A DNA stretch of 40,320 nt, from NCBI GenBank assembly GCA_017481725.1, contig JAFUOX010000096.1:1-40320 (forward strand). The letters run 5' to 3'. The stretch comes from Kiritimatiellia bacterium (GTDB lineage: Bacteria; Verrucomicrobiota; Kiritimatiellia; RFP12; UBA3636). Position numbers and translations under genes: made by a program. Positions 8,800 to 18,058 of the stretch are shown here, one piece after another; within the stretch, counting starts at the first letter, position 1, and the number at the start of each line of letters is the position of its first letter. The notes under the pieces were generated by a model. That model did no database searches. It was not told where the DNA came from and was given only the letters and a program-made list of their open reading frames with translations.

Positions 8800-9315
8800 A
8801 TGTCAAGAAGACGTAAGACAGTCAAGCGCCCAAAGCAGATTGATCCAAAATATGGCAGCGAGATGGTTGCACATATGATCAACTACCTAATGCGTAGTGG
8901 TAAGAAGACAACTGCACAGCGTATTGTATACGGAGCTATCGAAGAAATCGGCAGCAGCATTGAGGCTGGTAAGATTAAGCTAGCAGAGGGTATGGATCCT
9001 AATGCAGCAGATATTGCTCTAGAGGTAGTAGACAAGGCTGTAAATAACATGAAGCCTAAAGTAGAGGTTAAGAGCCGCCGCGTTGGTGGTTCAACATACC
9101 AGGTTCCAGTAGAGATTAAGCCAGCTCGTCAGCTAGCATTGGCTCTACGCTGGTTAACAACCTTTGCTGGTGGTCGTCGTGGTGTTGGTATGCCAAAGGC
9201 AGTTGCACTCGAAATCATCGATGCATACAATGGCCAGGGCAATATCATCAAGAAGCGCGATGATACACACAAGATGGCACAAGCTAACAAGGCTTTTGCT
9301 CACTACGCTTGGTAA
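8800..9315 (+). CDS. rpsG: Ribosomal protein S7
   Basis: A 171-residue protein beginning MSRRRKTVKRP. S7 is the primary binder and assembly initiator of the 16S rRNA 3' domain. The family core (INYLMRSGKKTTAQRIVY, SRRVGGSTYQVPVEI, RQLALALRWL) is intact; it is slightly longer than the common 156 residues because of a central insertion around residues 52-66. GGAG lies nine bases upstream. The 130-base gap to fusA contains two hairpins. Confidence 0.97.
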   Translation: MSRRRKTVKRPKQIDPKYGSEMVAHMINYLMRSGKKTTAQRIVYGAIEEIGSSIEAGKIKLAEGMDPNAADIALEVVDKAVNNMKPKVEVKSRRVGGSTYQVPVEIKPARQLALALRWLTTFAGGRRGVGMPKAVALEIIDAYNGQGNIIKKRDDTHKMAQANKAFAHYAW

Positions 9316-9342
9316 TTTAACCCTCGCGTGAATTTGTCTCCG

Positions 9343-9394
9343 GTAGGCTCATGTGGGCCTACTTGGAGAAGCCTCCCAAATAGAGGTGGGTGGC
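9343..9394 (+). promoter_or_regulatory. Two adjacent hairpins between rpsG and fusA
   Basis: GTAGGC (9343-9348) pairs with GCCTAC (9357-9362). GCC-T-CCC (9371-9377) pairs with GGG-T-GGC (9388-9394). They fill the otherwise empty intergenic region before the fusA ribosome site. They could be a processing, attenuation or repressor-binding structure; no T run follows, so a plain terminator is unlikely. Confidence 0.4.
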
Positions 9395-9446
9395 ATCGAT
9401 CTTTGAAAATTGAACGTAATAGAAGACCCTTTCCGGAGTTGATACA

Positions 9447-11567
9447 ATGGCTGATAATTCAGTAACAAAAGGCAAGAATGCTAATGAGGCAAGTGCAGGC
9501 CGTACACACGAGCTTTGCGATTTGCGTGATATTGGCATCATTGCACATATCGACGCTGGAAAGACAACAGTTTCTGAGCGCATACTTTATTACGCTGGTG
9601 TTGTTCACAAGATTGGTGAAGTACATGATGGTACTGCAACAATGGATTGGATGATTCAGGAGCGTGAGAGAGGAATTACAATTACTTCAGCAGCTACAAC
9701 CTGCGAGTGGCTTGGTAAGCAGATTAACCTTATCGATACTCCAGGACACGTAGATTTTACTGTTGAGGTAGAGAGAGCACTTCGCGTCCTAGATGGTGCA
9801 GTTGGTGTTTTCTGTGCTGTAGGTGGTGTGCAACCACAGTCTGAAACTGTTTGGAGACAGGCCAATCGCTATAATGTGCCTCGTATCGCATTCATCAACA
9901 AGATGGATCGTATGGGTGCAGATTTTGACCGCGTGGTTACTGAGATTCGCACAAAGCTAAAGGCAAATGCTGTTCCTCTTCAGCTACCAATTGGAGCAGC
10001 TGATACATTTGAGGGTGCAATTGATTTAATTGAAATGAAATCAGTTGTATACAAGAGTGAGGATTTAGGTGCTTGCCCAGTTGTTAGCGAAATCCCTGCA
10101 GAAATGCAGGCAGAAGCTGAAGCAGCTCGTGAGAGCATGATTGAGGCACTCGCAAATGACGATGAAGAGCTAGCAGATGCTTATCTTGAGGGCGGTGAAA
10201 TACCTTCAGAGATCATTAGAAAAGCAATTCGCAGTGCAGTTATCTCAGGCAAGGTTGTTCCAGTTCTATGCGGAACAGCATTGAAGAACAAAGGTGTGCA
10301 GGCTTTACTAGACGCTGTTGTCTGGTATTTGCCTTCACCTCTAGATGTACCAGCTGTTACAGGTACTGAAATAAAGACAGGCAATCAGGCAGAGCGTCCA
10401 GCAGATGATAGTGCTCCGCTTGCAGGATTGATTTTCAAGGTAGCAGTAGATCCATACTTGGGTCGCCTACTTTTCGTACGTATTTACTCTGGCAAGCTAA
10501 AGAAAGGCCAGAATGTTTATAACCCACGTACAAAGACAAGAGAGCGTGTCGGTAGACTTATTCGTATGCATTCTAACAGTCAGACCGATACAGAGACGAT
10601 TTACAGCGGTGAAATTGGCGTGATGGCCGGAATTGGGAAGTTCACAACAGGTGATACAGTTTGTGCTGAGCAAGCACAGATTGCACTTGATAGAATTGAA
10701 TTCCCTGAGCCTGTAATGTTCATGGCAATTGAGCCAAAAAGCCGTGCAGATAAGGATAAGCTTGAGGAAGCTCTTCAGCTTCTTTCAGATGAAGATCCTA
10801 CCTGCAGAGTAAGAATTGACGGCGAGACCGGGCAGACAATCATGAGCGGTATGGGCGAGCTACACCTAGAAATTCTACGAGATAGACTCTTGAGAGAGTT
10901 TAAGGTGCCAGCCAATGCAGGCAAGCCAATGGTCTCCTATTACGAGACGCTAACCAAGGAAGCGGATGCAACATTTACGTTTGACCGCGAATTTGGTGGC
11001 AAACGCCAGGCGGCGACAGTGGCCCTCCACGTGTCGGCGGGGGCGCGAGGAAAAGGTAACTCCATCGAAGTTAAACCACCTCGAAACACCGTGCCGCCTG
11101 AATTCTGGACATCAATCGAGCAGGGTGTTCAGGATGCGATTTTAACAGGCGTGCTAGCGCGTCTTCCAATGCAGGACATTCATGTCCGCATTACAGGTGG
11201 CGGTATCGTGGATAACGATTCTGCTACGGAGATGGCGTTCCGCACAGCCGCAATTATGGCGTTTCGGGAAGCTGCGAGTGCAGCCGCTCCCGAATTGCTC
11301 GAGCCAATTATGTCAGTCGAGCTCGTGGCACCACCTGAGTACACAGGTGATCTCATGGGTGACTTGAACGGGCGCCGTGGACAGGTGCGTGAGATGGATA
11401 CGCGTGGAGACATGCAAGCCATCAAAGCGGACGTGCCATTGGCAGAATTGTTTGGGTACTCTACTGCAATACGCTCTCTCTCCAGAGGTAGGGCTTCCTA
11501 CTCTATGGAGCCTGAGCAGTTTGCTATTGTCCCTCAGGCAGTCAAAGAAGCAATATTGAACAGGTAA
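9447..11567 (+). CDS. fusA: Elongation factor G
   Basis: GTP-dependent ribosomal translocase, 706 residues. G1 is AHIDAGKTT (33-41), the switch I region is RERGITI (73-79), G3 is DTPGH (97-101) and G4 is NKMD (151-154). Domains II to V follow in order. Domain IV has [12 protein letters not shown] instead of the QSGGRGQYGH common to EF-G1, a form I associate with the spirochaete/planctomycete/delta-type EF-G (moderate confidence). CCGGAG precedes the ATG. Base and codon use change within the gene: from about 10960 to 11450 GCG, CCG, ACG and CTC codons become frequent, unlike the 5' part and the ribosomal neighbours. tuf, which normally follows fusA in the str operon, is absent. Confidence 0.95.
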   Translation: MADNSVTKGKNANEASAGRTHELCDLRDIGIIAHIDAGKTTVSERILYYAGVVHKIGEVHDGTATMDWMIQERERGITITSAATTCEWLGKQINLIDTPGHVDFTVEVERALRVLDGAVGVFCAVGGVQPQSETVWRQANRYNVPRIAFINKMDRMGADFDRVVTEIRTKLKANAVPLQLPIGAADTFEGAIDLIEMKSVVYKSEDLGACPVVSEIPAEMQAEAEAARESMIEALANDDEELADAYLEGGEIPSEIIRKAIRSAVISGKVVPVLCGTALKNKGVQALLDAVVWYLPSPLDVPAVTGTEIKTGNQAERPADDSAPLAGLIFKVAVDPYLGRLLFVRIYSGKLKKGQNVYNPRTKTRERVGRLIRMHSNSQTDTETIYSGEIGVMAGIGKFTTGDTVCAEQAQIALDRIEFPEPVMFMAIEPKSRADKDKLEEALQLLSDEDPTCRVRIDGETGQTIMSGMGELHLEILRDRLLREFKVPANAGKPMVSYYETLTKEADATFTFDREFGGKRQAATVALHVSAGARGKGNSIEVKPPRNTVPPEFWTSIEQGVQDAILTGVLARLPMQDIHVRITGGGIVDNDSATEMAFRTAAIMAFREAASAAAPELLEPIMSVELVAPPEYTGDLMGDLNGRRGQVREMDTRGDMQAIKADVPLAELFGYSTAIRSLSRGRASYSMEPEQFAIVPQAVKEAILNR

Positions 11568-11572
11568 TACTA

Positions 11573-11890
11573 ATGCAGAATCAACGCATAAGAATTAAGA
11601 TGCAGGCTTACGATCACAGAGTGCTAGACCACGCTGTGTCTGAGATCATCGAAACCGCTCGTAGAACTGGTTCACAGGTTGTTGGACCTGTACCACTACC
11701 GACGCGTATCGAGCGTTTCACAGTTAATCGCAGCCCGCACGTAGATAAGAAATCAATGGATCAGTTCGAGATGCGCACTCATAAGCGCATGCTTGACATT
11801 GTAGGCCCAACAGCTAAAACTGTAGATGAGCTAAAGAAGCTTAATCTAGCTGCTGGTGTGTTTGTCACCATCAAGACGATTCAGGGGTAA
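11573..11890 (+). CDS. rpsJ: Ribosomal protein S10 (NusE)
   Basis: A 105-residue protein, normal for S10, a 30S head protein that also works in NusB/NusG transcription antitermination. The signatures [34 protein letters not shown] and [12 protein letters not shown] are complete. It starts five bases after fusA with no clear ribosome site of its own, so it is probably translationally coupled. This junction is where the str part meets the S10 part of the operon. Confidence 0.96.
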   Translation: MQNQRIRIKMQAYDHRVLDHAVSEIIETARRTGSQVVGPVPLPTRIERFTVNRSPHVDKKSMDQFEMRTHKRMLDIVGPTAKTVDELKKLNLAAGVFVTIKTIQG

Positions 11891-11893
11891 AGA

Positions 11894-12535
11894 ATGGAAG
11901 GCTTGATAGGAAAGAAAATTGGAATGACTCAGATTTGGGATGCTGACGGTGTTCGCGTTCCTGTAACAGTCATTGAAGCAGGACCATGTCCTGTTGTACA
12001 GGTTAAGACAACTGAGAAGGATGGCTATGAGGCTGTTCAGCTAGGTTGGGGTCCGCAGAAGGCTTCTCGCTTGAGCAAGGCAGAGGTCGCTCACTGCGCT
12101 AAGGCTGGTCTAGAGACACCAGTTCGCGTACTACGTGAGTTCAAAGCAGATGCGGGCGAAGAGGTTAAAGCTGGTGATGTTTATACAGTTTCTGTATTCG
12201 AGAATATCGGCTATGTAGATGTAATTGGAACAAGCAAGGGTCACGGTTTCCAGGGTGTTATGAAGCGCTGGAACTTCCAGGGTGGTCCTATGACTCACGG
12301 TTCTCACACTAAGCGTCGTCCAGGTTCTATTGGTATGCGTCAGGATCCAGGTTCTGTTGAGAAGGGTCACCCAATGCCAGGTCATATGGGTGCACGCCGC
12401 GTAACAACTCAGAATCTAAAGGTTGTTCAGGTTCGTCCAGAGCAGAATATCATCCTAGTTAAGGGCGCTATTCCTGGTCCTAACGGTGGCATGGTAATCG
12501 TTCGTAAGTCAATCAAGAAGGCGGTGAAGGCATAA
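11894..12535 (+). CDS. rplC: Ribosomal protein L3
   Basis: A 213-residue 50S protein that initiates subunit assembly and reaches the peptidyl-transferase centre. It begins [19 protein letters not shown]; the central loop [18 protein letters not shown] carries the conserved sequence around the glutamine-methylation region of the family. It follows rpsJ by three bases, and its TAA overlaps the next ATG by one base. Confidence 0.97.
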   Translation: MEGLIGKKIGMTQIWDADGVRVPVTVIEAGPCPVVQVKTTEKDGYEAVQLGWGPQKASRLSKAEVAHCAKAGLETPVRVLREFKADAGEEVKAGDVYTVSVFENIGYVDVIGTSKGHGFQGVMKRWNFQGGPMTHGSHTKRRPGSIGMRQDPGSVEKGHPMPGHMGARRVTTQNLKVVQVRPEQNIILVKGAIPGPNGGMVIVRKSIKKAVKA

Positions 12536-13179
12536 TGGCTACAATTACTATGTATGGCCGCGATGGCCAAGTAAAGGGCGATGTTAATGTCGCTGATGAG
12601 ATTATGGTTTTAGACCGCGGTGAGCAGGCAGTACGCGACGTTATAGTCGGCAATCAGGCTTGCTATCGTGCAGGTACAGCATCAACTCTAACAAAGGGTG
12701 AGGTTGCTGGTTCAAACAAGAAGCCATGGAAGCAGAAGGGTACAGGCCGTGCTCGTGCTGGTCTACGCCAGTCTCCAGTATGGCGCGGTGGTGGTGTTGC
12801 ATTTGGTCCTCACCCACGCGATTACTCCGTAAAGCTAAACAAGAAGGTTTCTCGCCTTGCATTCCGCCGTGCTCTTTCTGAGCGTATCGCAGCTGGTGCA
12901 GTAAAGATCGTTGAGGAGCTAAGCTTTGCAGAGCCAAAGACTAAGGAGCTAGTAGCAACCCTTAAGGCACTAGAAGCTTCTTCAGCACTAGTTGTAACAT
13001 TGGCAGTTGACAAGAATCTAAGCTTGTCTGCACGCAATGTTCCAGGTGTTGAGGTTTCTCGCGCTCGTGACTGCAGTGTTTATCAGATTTTGCGTTATCC
13101 AGCAGTTGTTGTAACACGCGCTGCATGGGAACAGCTACAGAAGCGCCTAGAAGGTGACTCTATCGTAGAGGAGGCTTAA
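12535..13179 (+). CDS. rplD: Ribosomal protein L4
   Basis: A 214-residue 50S protein; its extended loop lines the exit tunnel. The loop motif KKPWKQKGTGRARAG is intact. In E. coli L4 also represses the S10 operon; no leader of that type is visible here because S10 is internal to the operon. The start shares the A of the rplC stop, which implies coupling. Confidence 0.97.
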   Translation: MATITMYGRDGQVKGDVNVADEIMVLDRGEQAVRDVIVGNQACYRAGTASTLTKGEVAGSNKKPWKQKGTGRARAGLRQSPVWRGGGVAFGPHPRDYSVKLNKKVSRLAFRRALSERIAAGAVKIVEELSFAEPKTKELVATLKALEASSALVVTLAVDKNLSLSARNVPGVEVSRARDCSVYQILRYPAVVVTRAAWEQLQKRLEGDSIVEEA

Positions 13180-13184
13180 TCGTT

Positions 13185-13466
13185 ATGATGCAGAAAGATG
13201 TTATTAAGTCCGTAATGAGCACGGAGAAGGCTCTTCAGAATCAGGAAAGCCTAAACCGTTATATGCTTCGCGTAGCAAAGGCTGCAAACAAGATTGAAAT
13301 CAAGAAGGCTGTTGAAGAGCTTTTCAATGTTTCTGTTGTTTCAGTTAATACGCAGAATTACGAAGGAAAGAAGAGAGTTCTACGTAATCGCAAGGTTACA
13401 AAGGCTCAGGATTGGAAGCGTGCTATCGTAACGCTAAAGAAGGGCGATAAAATTGACCTAATCTAA
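13185..13466 (+). CDS. rplW: Ribosomal protein L23
   Basis: A 93-residue 50S protein at the tunnel exit, the docking site for trigger factor and SRP. Core features are VIKSVMSTEKAL near the start, NKIEIKKAVEELFNVSVVSV in the middle and a basic loop GKKRVLRNRKV. MMQ at the start leaves two possible ATGs three bases apart. It follows rplD by five bases. Confidence 0.95.
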   Translation: MMQKDVIKSVMSTEKALQNQESLNRYMLRVAKAANKIEIKKAVEELFNVSVVSVNTQNYEGKKRVLRNRKVTKAQDWKRAIVTLKKGDKIDLI

Positions 13467-13505
13467 TTAGGTTGATTTGAACGCAAAATTTACGGAGCAA
13501 AATCC

Positions 13506-14330
13506 ATGGGAATTAAATCTTATAAACCCTATACGCCAAGTCGCCGTTTCGCAACAGGCCTAACCTTTGACACAATTACAAAGTCAAAGCCTGAGCGTGG
13601 TTTGACAGTGGCAAAGAAGCGCAATGGCGGTCGTGATAGTTCTGGTCGCATTTCAGTTCGTCATCACGGTGGTGGCCATAAGCGTCGTTATCGTATCATT
13701 GACTTTGTACGCAATAAGGCAGGCATTCCTGCAACTGTACAGGCAATCGAGTATGATCCAAACCGCACAGCAAATATCGCTCTATTAGCATATGCTGACG
13801 GTGAGAAGCGTTACATTCTAGCACCTGAGGGTCTAGTAGTTGGTCAGAAGGTTGAGACAGGTGTTGATGTTGAGGCAACTGTTGGTAACTGCCTACCTCT
13901 ATCTAAGGTACCTCTAGGTATGACAGTACACTGCGTTGAGCTAGTTCCTGGCCGTGGTGCTAAGGTAGTACGCTCAGCAGGTAATGGAGCTCAGGTTATG
14001 GCTCGCGATGGTGAGAAGGTTACTCTAAAGATGCCTTCTGGCGAGCAGCGTCAGTTCCTAGGTCGTTGCATGGCTACAGTTGGCCAGGTTGGTAACGGCG
14101 AGATGGAAGGCTTGATGCTTGGTAAGGCAGGCCGCAAACGCTGGTTGGGTATCCGCCCAACAGTACGTGGTGTTGCTATGAACCCTGTTGATCACCCAAT
14201 GGGTGGTGGTGAAGGTCGCACATCTGGTGGTGGCCCAGCACGCTCACCATGGGGCAAGCTAGCTAAGGGCGGTAAGACACGTAAGCCACGCAAGGCTTCT
14301 GACCGTCTAATCCTAAAGCGCAGAAAGTAA
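13506..14330 (+). CDS. rplB: Ribosomal protein L2
   Basis: A 274-residue 50S protein needed for subunit joining and peptidyl transfer. [14 protein letters not shown] opens it; [16 protein letters not shown] and the C-terminal [18 protein letters not shown] with its conserved histidine are present. The basic tail ends LILKRRK. ACGGAG stands about seven bases before the ATG. A 39-base gap separates it from rplW. Confidence 0.97.
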   Translation: MGIKSYKPYTPSRRFATGLTFDTITKSKPERGLTVAKKRNGGRDSSGRISVRHHGGGHKRRYRIIDFVRNKAGIPATVQAIEYDPNRTANIALLAYADGEKRYILAPEGLVVGQKVETGVDVEATVGNCLPLSKVPLGMTVHCVELVPGRGAKVVRSAGNGAQVMARDGEKVTLKMPSGEQRQFLGRCMATVGQVGNGEMEGLMLGKAGRKRWLGIRPTVRGVAMNPVDHPMGGGEGRTSGGGPARSPWGKLAKGGKTRKPRKASDRLILKRRK

Positions 14331-14338
14331 TCTAACAC

Positions 14339-14617
14339 ATGGCACGTTCAATTAAAAAGGGCCCATATGTAGAGGCTCATCTAATCAAGAAGGTTGAGGA
14401 GATGAACAAGTCCGGTAAGAAACTACCAATCAAGACTTGGTCACGTCGCTCAATGATTATTCCGGAGTTTGTCGGCCACACATTTGCTATTCACAATGGC
14501 AAACAGCACCTACCAATCTTTATTACTGAAAATATGGTTGGACATCGCCTAGGCGAGTTCGCTCCAAGCCGTACCTTCCGTAAGCATGGTGCAACAACCG
14601 ATAAGGTTACAAAGTAA
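14339..14617 (+). CDS. rpsS: Ribosomal protein S19
   Basis: A 92-residue protein of the 30S head near the A-site finger. It begins [44 protein letters not shown] and [17 protein letters not shown] are intact. The ATG lies only eight bases after the rplB stop with no good ribosome site, suggesting coupling. Confidence 0.97.
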   Translation: MARSIKKGPYVEAHLIKKVEEMNKSGKKLPIKTWSRRSMIIPEFVGHTFAIHNGKQHLPIFITENMVGHRLGEFAPSRTFRKHGATTDKVTK

Positions 14618-14633
14618 TCGATAGGTGAACACA

Positions 14634-14972
14634 ATGGAAGTCAAAGCAATTAGTAAAAATGTCCGTATCTCAGCTTCTAAGGGCCGTGATCTAGCTCGCG
14701 CAATCGTGGGCAAGACAGCTGCTGAAGCTCTAAATATTACGGAGTATAGTCCGCGCAAGGCTGCTGCACTTTTGAAGAATACTCTAAAGTCAGCTATCGC
14801 AAATGCGCAGCACAATAACGGCCTTGACGTAGATACACTACGTGTTAAGAAGGCTGTGTTCGACGAGGGTGTCAGCATGCGCAGGTTTTGGCCTCGCGCT
14901 CGTGGTTCTGCCAGCCCTATTGAAAAACAGACGAGCCATATCACTGTGGTTCTTACTGATGAATCAAAGTAA
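14634..14972 (+). CDS. rplV: Ribosomal protein L22
   Basis: A 112-residue 50S protein with a beta-hairpin extending into the exit tunnel. MEVKAISKNVRISASKGRDLARAI and the C-terminal RRFWPRARGSASPIEKQTSHI are canonical. I choose ATG 14634 over an in-frame GTG at 14625, because AGGTG at 14623-14627 then serves as the ribosome site at normal spacing and the length agrees with the family. Confidence 0.95.
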   Translation: MEVKAISKNVRISASKGRDLARAIVGKTAAEALNITEYSPRKAAALLKNTLKSAIANAQHNNGLDVDTLRVKKAVFDEGVSMRRFWPRARGSASPIEKQTSHITVVLTDESK

Positions 14973-14984
14973 AGGAGTAGAGCC

Positions 14985-15683
14985 TTGGGACAGAAAGTAA
15001 ATCCTATCGGTTTCCGTGTTGCTGTCAATAAGGACTGGCGTTCACGCTGGTTCGCAGACAAGCGTAATTTCGGAGATTTTCTAAAGGAAGATTGCATCAT
15101 CCGTGACACAGTTACGAATGAGCTAAAGAAGGACCCATCCGATAAAGAGAGCAAGGATGGTGGCGTAGCAGATATCCGTATCGAGAGAGACGGTGCTCGC
15201 GTACGTGTTACAATTCACACCTGCCGCCCAGCTGTTGTTATCGGCAACAAGGGTGACCGCTCAAAGAAGCTAAGCGATTTGCTTGCTCGCAAGACAAAGC
15301 GTGAGGTTTATGTTGAGGTTGTTGAGGTACGTGATCCTGATGCAAACGCTAAGCTAGTAGCAGAGAGCATCGCACAGCAGATCCTACACCGCGTAGCAAT
15401 GAAGCGCGCAATGAAGCGTGCTCAGAAGCTAGCTTTGGATCTTGGTGTTGATGGTATCAAGATTAGCGCAGCAGGCCGTATCAATGGTGCTGAAATCGCT
15501 CGTACAGAGTGGATGAAGGAGGGCAAGGTTCCTCTACATACTCTACGCGCAAATATTGATTATGGTTTCGCAGAGGCAAATACTCCTGCAGGTATCATCG
15601 GCGTAAAGGTCTGGATCTGCAAGAAGGAAAATTATCAGCCAAAGCAGCAGAGAAGGGGTAAGTCACATGCCGCTAATGCCTAA
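14985..15683 (+). CDS. rpsC: Ribosomal protein S3 (TTG start)
   Basis: A 232-residue protein at the mRNA entry channel. It begins at TTG: AAAGGAG at 14971-14977 is seven bases upstream and the residues read (M)[13 protein letters not shown], exactly the S3 N-terminus, so the unusual start is well supported. The KH-type RNA-binding turn is [12 protein letters not shown]; the C-terminal half has [17 protein letters not shown] charged insertion around residues 48-58 ([11 protein letters not shown]) lengthens the N-terminal domain. Its end overlaps rplP by 17 bases. Confidence 0.96.
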   Translation: MGQKVNPIGFRVAVNKDWRSRWFADKRNFGDFLKEDCIIRDTVTNELKKDPSDKESKDGGVADIRIERDGARVRVTIHTCRPAVVIGNKGDRSKKLSDLLARKTKREVYVEVVEVRDPDANAKLVAESIAQQILHRVAMKRAMKRAQKLALDLGVDGIKISAAGRINGAEIARTEWMKEGKVPLHTLRANIDYGFAEANTPAGIIGVKVWICKKENYQPKQQRRGKSHAANA

Positions 15684-16089
15684 AAGAGTTAAGCACCGCA
15701 AGGTGCAGCGTGGTAGCCGCTCTGGTATAGCTACTAGCAATACTCAGCTTTCACAGGGTGATTATGGTCTAAAGACACTTGAGCGTGCTTGGATCACAAA
15801 TATCCAGATCGAAGCTTGCCGTGTTGCAATTAACCGTCACCTAAAGCGCCGTGGTAAGCTATGGATTCGTATCTATCCAGATAAACCAGTATCCAAGAAG
15901 CCTATCGAGGTTCGTATGGGTAAGGGTAAAGGTAATCCAGAGTTCTGGGTAGCAGTTGTTCTACCTGGTCACGTAATGTTCGAGCTTGCAGGTGTTCCTG
16001 ATGGTCTAGCACGTGAGGCTATGCGCCTTGCTGCAGCTAAGCTAGGTGTACGCACAGTTCTAATCCGCCGTGATGGCACAGAGCTATAA
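15667..16089 (+). CDS. rplP: Ribosomal protein L16
   Basis: A 140-residue 50S protein that helps position A-site t[19 protein letters not shown] opens it; [22 protein letters not shown] and [17 protein letters not shown] are family hallmarks. AAGGGG lies eight bases before ATG 15667, which favours this start over the ATG nine bases later, although it overlaps rpsC. Confidence 0.96.
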   Translation: MPLMPKRVKHRKVQRGSRSGIATSNTQLSQGDYGLKTLERAWITNIQIEACRVAINRHLKRRGKLWIRIYPDKPVSKKPIEVRMGKGKGNPEFWVAVVLPGHVMFELAGVPDGLAREAMRLAAAKLGVRTVLIRRDGTEL

Positions 16090-16101
16090 GGAGAGCACGA
16101 A

Positions 16102-16293
16102 ATGAAAGTAAAGCAGATTCGTGAAAACACAACTGAAGAGATTTTGGCTCAGATCAAAGAGGCTGAGCGTGAAATCGCTGTAACAAAAGTCAAGAATGCA
16201 GCAGCAGATGGTTCTGTAAAGCCAGTTAAGGTACGTACACTCCGTCGTGATGTAGCTCGTATGAAGACAGTAATCCGCGAAAGAGGAGAATAA
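16102..16293 (+). CDS. rpmC: Ribosomal protein L29
   Basis: A 63-residue two-helix 50S protein next to L23 at the tunnel exit. MKVKQIRENTTEEILAQIKE and the closing RRDVARMKTVIRERGE fit the family (the last helix carries the conserved 'IAR-x-x-T-x-x-R-E' pattern). AAGGAG is present upstream. It lies between rplP and rpsQ as in most bacteria. Confidence 0.94.
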   Translation: MKVKQIRENTTEEILAQIKEAEREIAVTKVKNAAADGSVKPVKVRTLRRDVARMKTVIRERGE

Positions 16294-16298
16294 TAACA

Positions 16299-16598
16299 AT
16301 GTCTGAAGAAATTGTTAATGAGCCTGTTGAGCGCAATCGTCGTAAGACACGTAGAGGTACTGTTGTTAGCAAGAGCGGTGACAAGACTATTGTAGTACTT
16401 GTTGAGCGTCGCTACCACCACAAGCTCTATAAGAAGCAGCTTATCGCTCGCAATAAGTTCCACACACATGATGAGGAAAACAAGGCAGTTGTTGGTGATT
16501 TCGTAGAGATACAGGAGTGCCGCCCACTAAGCCGCATGAAGCGCTGGCGCCTCGTTAAGATCATCGATACTAAGGCAGCAGCCGGAGAGGTTAAATAA
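16299..16598 (+). CDS. rpsQ: Ribosomal protein S17
   Basis: A 99-residue OB-fold 30S protein. [29 protein letters not shown] and [25 protein letters not shown] are typical. An acidic N-terminal lead of about 14 residues ([14 protein letters not shown]) precedes the usual start, and a short C-terminal tail follows. It starts five bases after rpmC and ends one base before the rplN ATG. Confidence 0.95.
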   Translation: MSEEIVNEPVERNRRKTRRGTVVSKSGDKTIVVLVERRYHHKLYKKQLIARNKFHTHDEENKAVVGDFVEIQECRPLSRMKRWRLVKIIDTKAAAGEVK

Positions 16599-16599
16599 C

Positions 16600-16965
16600 A
16601 TGATCCAGGAAGAAACCGATTTGGCAGTAGCGGATAACACAGGTGCACGTCGCGTACGTTGCTTCCGTGTTCTAGGTCAGCGTAAGCGTTATGCATACGT
16701 TGGTGACGTAATCCGCGTAGCCGTTAAAGAAGCTCAGCCTAATGGTGCGGTTAAGAAGGGTCAGGTATGCTTGGCAGTTATCGTACGCACAGCATATCCA
16801 ATTCGCCGCGCAGATGGCTCATACATCAAATTCGATAGCAATGCAGTAGTAATCGTGGACGCAAAGAAGAACCCAATCGGTTCTCGTATCTTTGGCCCTG
16901 TTGCTCGTGAATTGCGCGATAAGAACTATATGAAGATTGTTTCATTAGCTCCGGAGGTATTGTAA
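16600..16965 (+). CDS. rplN: Ribosomal protein L14
   Basis: A 121-residue 50S protein of the intersubunit face, where it also meets the silencing factor RsfS in bacteria that have it. [21 protein letters not shown] and [29 protein letters not shown] are diagnostic. Its stop TAA shares its last A with the rplX start. Confidence 0.97.
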   Translation: MIQEETDLAVADNTGARRVRCFRVLGQRKRYAYVGDVIRVAVKEAQPNGAVKKGQVCLAVIVRTAYPIRRADGSYIKFDSNAVVIVDAKKNPIGSRIFGPVARELRDKNYMKIVSLAPEVL

Positions 16966-17285
16966 TGAGCGTTAAAAGAATTAAGAAGGACGATACCGTT
17001 ATCGTAATCGCAGGCAAAGATAATGGCAAGACAGGTAAGGTTCTAGCTGTTGATTATACTAAGAACAAGGCTTTGGTCGAGGGAATCAACATGAAGAAAA
17101 AGACTGTTGCAAAGAGCCAGACATATCCTGAGGGCGCAATCGTTGATTTGCCTTCTCCAATCGATATGTCAAATCTAATGCCATACGATCCAGAGGCAAA
17201 GAAGGGTGTTCGTATCTCTCGCGTTCGTGAGGATGGCAAGAGCGTACGTGTGGCTAAGGGCACAGGATATCGTTTCGATAAGTAA
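16965..17285 (+). CDS. rplX: Ribosomal protein L24
   Basis: A 106-residue early-assembly 50S protein. It begins [27 protein letters not shown], a KOW motif with the conserved glycine. The remainder (GINMKKKTVAKS, PIDMSNLMPYDPEAKK) follows the family pattern. Coupled to rplN by a one-base overlap. Confidence 0.96.
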   Translation: MSVKRIKKDDTVIVIAGKDNGKTGKVLAVDYTKNKALVEGINMKKKTVAKSQTYPEGAIVDLPSPIDMSNLMPYDPEAKKGVRISRVREDGKSVRVAKGTGYRFDK

Positions 17286-17297
17286 GGATAAGTACAA

Positions 17298-17837
17298 ATG
17301 GCAAATCTTAAACAGAAATACCAGGAACAGGTCGTGCCAGCTCTAAAGCAGAAGTATGGCATCACAAATCCTATGGTTGTACCTAAACTTGAGAAGATCG
17401 TTGTTAACATGGCTTTCGGTATCGTTGATAAGGATACACAGAAGTCTGTTATCGAGGATTTAGCAAAGATCACAGGTCAGAAGCCAGCTCTTTGCGCAGC
17501 TCGTAAGAGCATCTCTAACTTCAAACTCCGTGAAGGTATGGTTATCGGTGCAAAGGTTACATTACGTGGCAACAGAATGTACGATTTCTTAGATCGTTTC
17601 GTCAACATCGCTCTACCACGTATCCGTGACTTCCGTGGCGTCCCTAACAAGGGCTTTGACCACAGAGGTAACTATACTCTAGGTTTGAAGGAACAGACTA
17701 TCTTCCCTGAAATCGATTTGAGCCGTCATGGCGCACCAGAGCAGGGTATGGATATCACTATCGTAACAACAGCTGACACAGATGAGAAGGCAAAAGAGCT
17801 TCTCACTCAGCTAGGTATGCCTTTCGCAGGCCGCTAA
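17298..17837 (+). CDS. rplE: Ribosomal protein L5
   Basis: A 179-residue 50S protein that carries 5S rRNA in the central protuberance and touches P-site t[35 protein letters not shown] and [26 protein letters not shown] are diagnostic. AAGGAT precedes the ATG. rpsZ follows after 16 bases. Confidence 0.97.
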   Translation: MANLKQKYQEQVVPALKQKYGITNPMVVPKLEKIVVNMAFGIVDKDTQKSVIEDLAKITGQKPALCAARKSISNFKLREGMVIGAKVTLRGNRMYDFLDRFVNIALPRIRDFRGVPNKGFDHRGNYTLGLKEQTIFPEIDLSRHGAPEQGMDITIVTTADTDEKAKELLTQLGMPFAGR

Positions 17838-17853
17838 TGGGAGCTAGAAAACT

Positions 17854-18039
17854 ATGGCAAGAAAAGCATTAATCGCTAAGGCAGCACGCAAGCCTAAGTT
17901 CAAGGTTCGTGGCTATAATCGCTGCAGCCGCTGAGGTCGCCCACACGCATTTATGGGAAAGTTCAAGCTTTGCCGTATTTGCTTCCGTGAGCTAGCAGTA
18001 ACTGGTCAGATCCCAGGCGTAACTAAGGCATCATGGTAA
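17854..18039 (+). CDS. rpsZ: Ribosomal protein S14 type Z with an in-frame TGA at codon 27
   Basis: The frame from ATG 17854 to TAA 18037-18039 has 61 codons, the exact length of zinc-type S14, which binds 16S rRNA in the 30S head. It reads [18 protein letters not shown], then [11 protein letters not shown] (17932-17934), [17 protein letters not shown] and PGVTKASW. Family zinc ligands are Cys 24, 27, 40 and 43; here 24, 40 and 43 are present and 27 is TGA instead of TGC or TGT. Everything else is conserved and the frame is unbroken. Candidates are selenocysteine, UGA suppression, a dead copy replaced by another S14 gene elsewhere, or one wrong base. A four-pair CCCA/TGGG hairpin (17940-17957) follows the TGA but is too weak to count as a SECIS. 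It lies between rplE and rpsH as expected. Confidence 0.85.
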
Positions 18040-18058
18040 GAAAAGGAGCTACGTTAAA

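Noticed and set aside
17935-17980. Bacterial SECIS element after the rpsZ TGA
   Set aside because: Only a four-pair CCCA/TGGG stem with a ten-base loop is visible and its bases are explained by the coding sequence. I cannot call it a SECIS.
17854-18039. Genome-wide reassignment of UGA (as in Gracilibacteria or Absconditabacteria)
   Set aside because: The ORF6N gene ends in TGA and its continuation runs into repeat DNA, and the mcsA-like gene also ends sensibly at TGA. Other core genes here have no internal TGA. A general reassignment is therefore unlikely.
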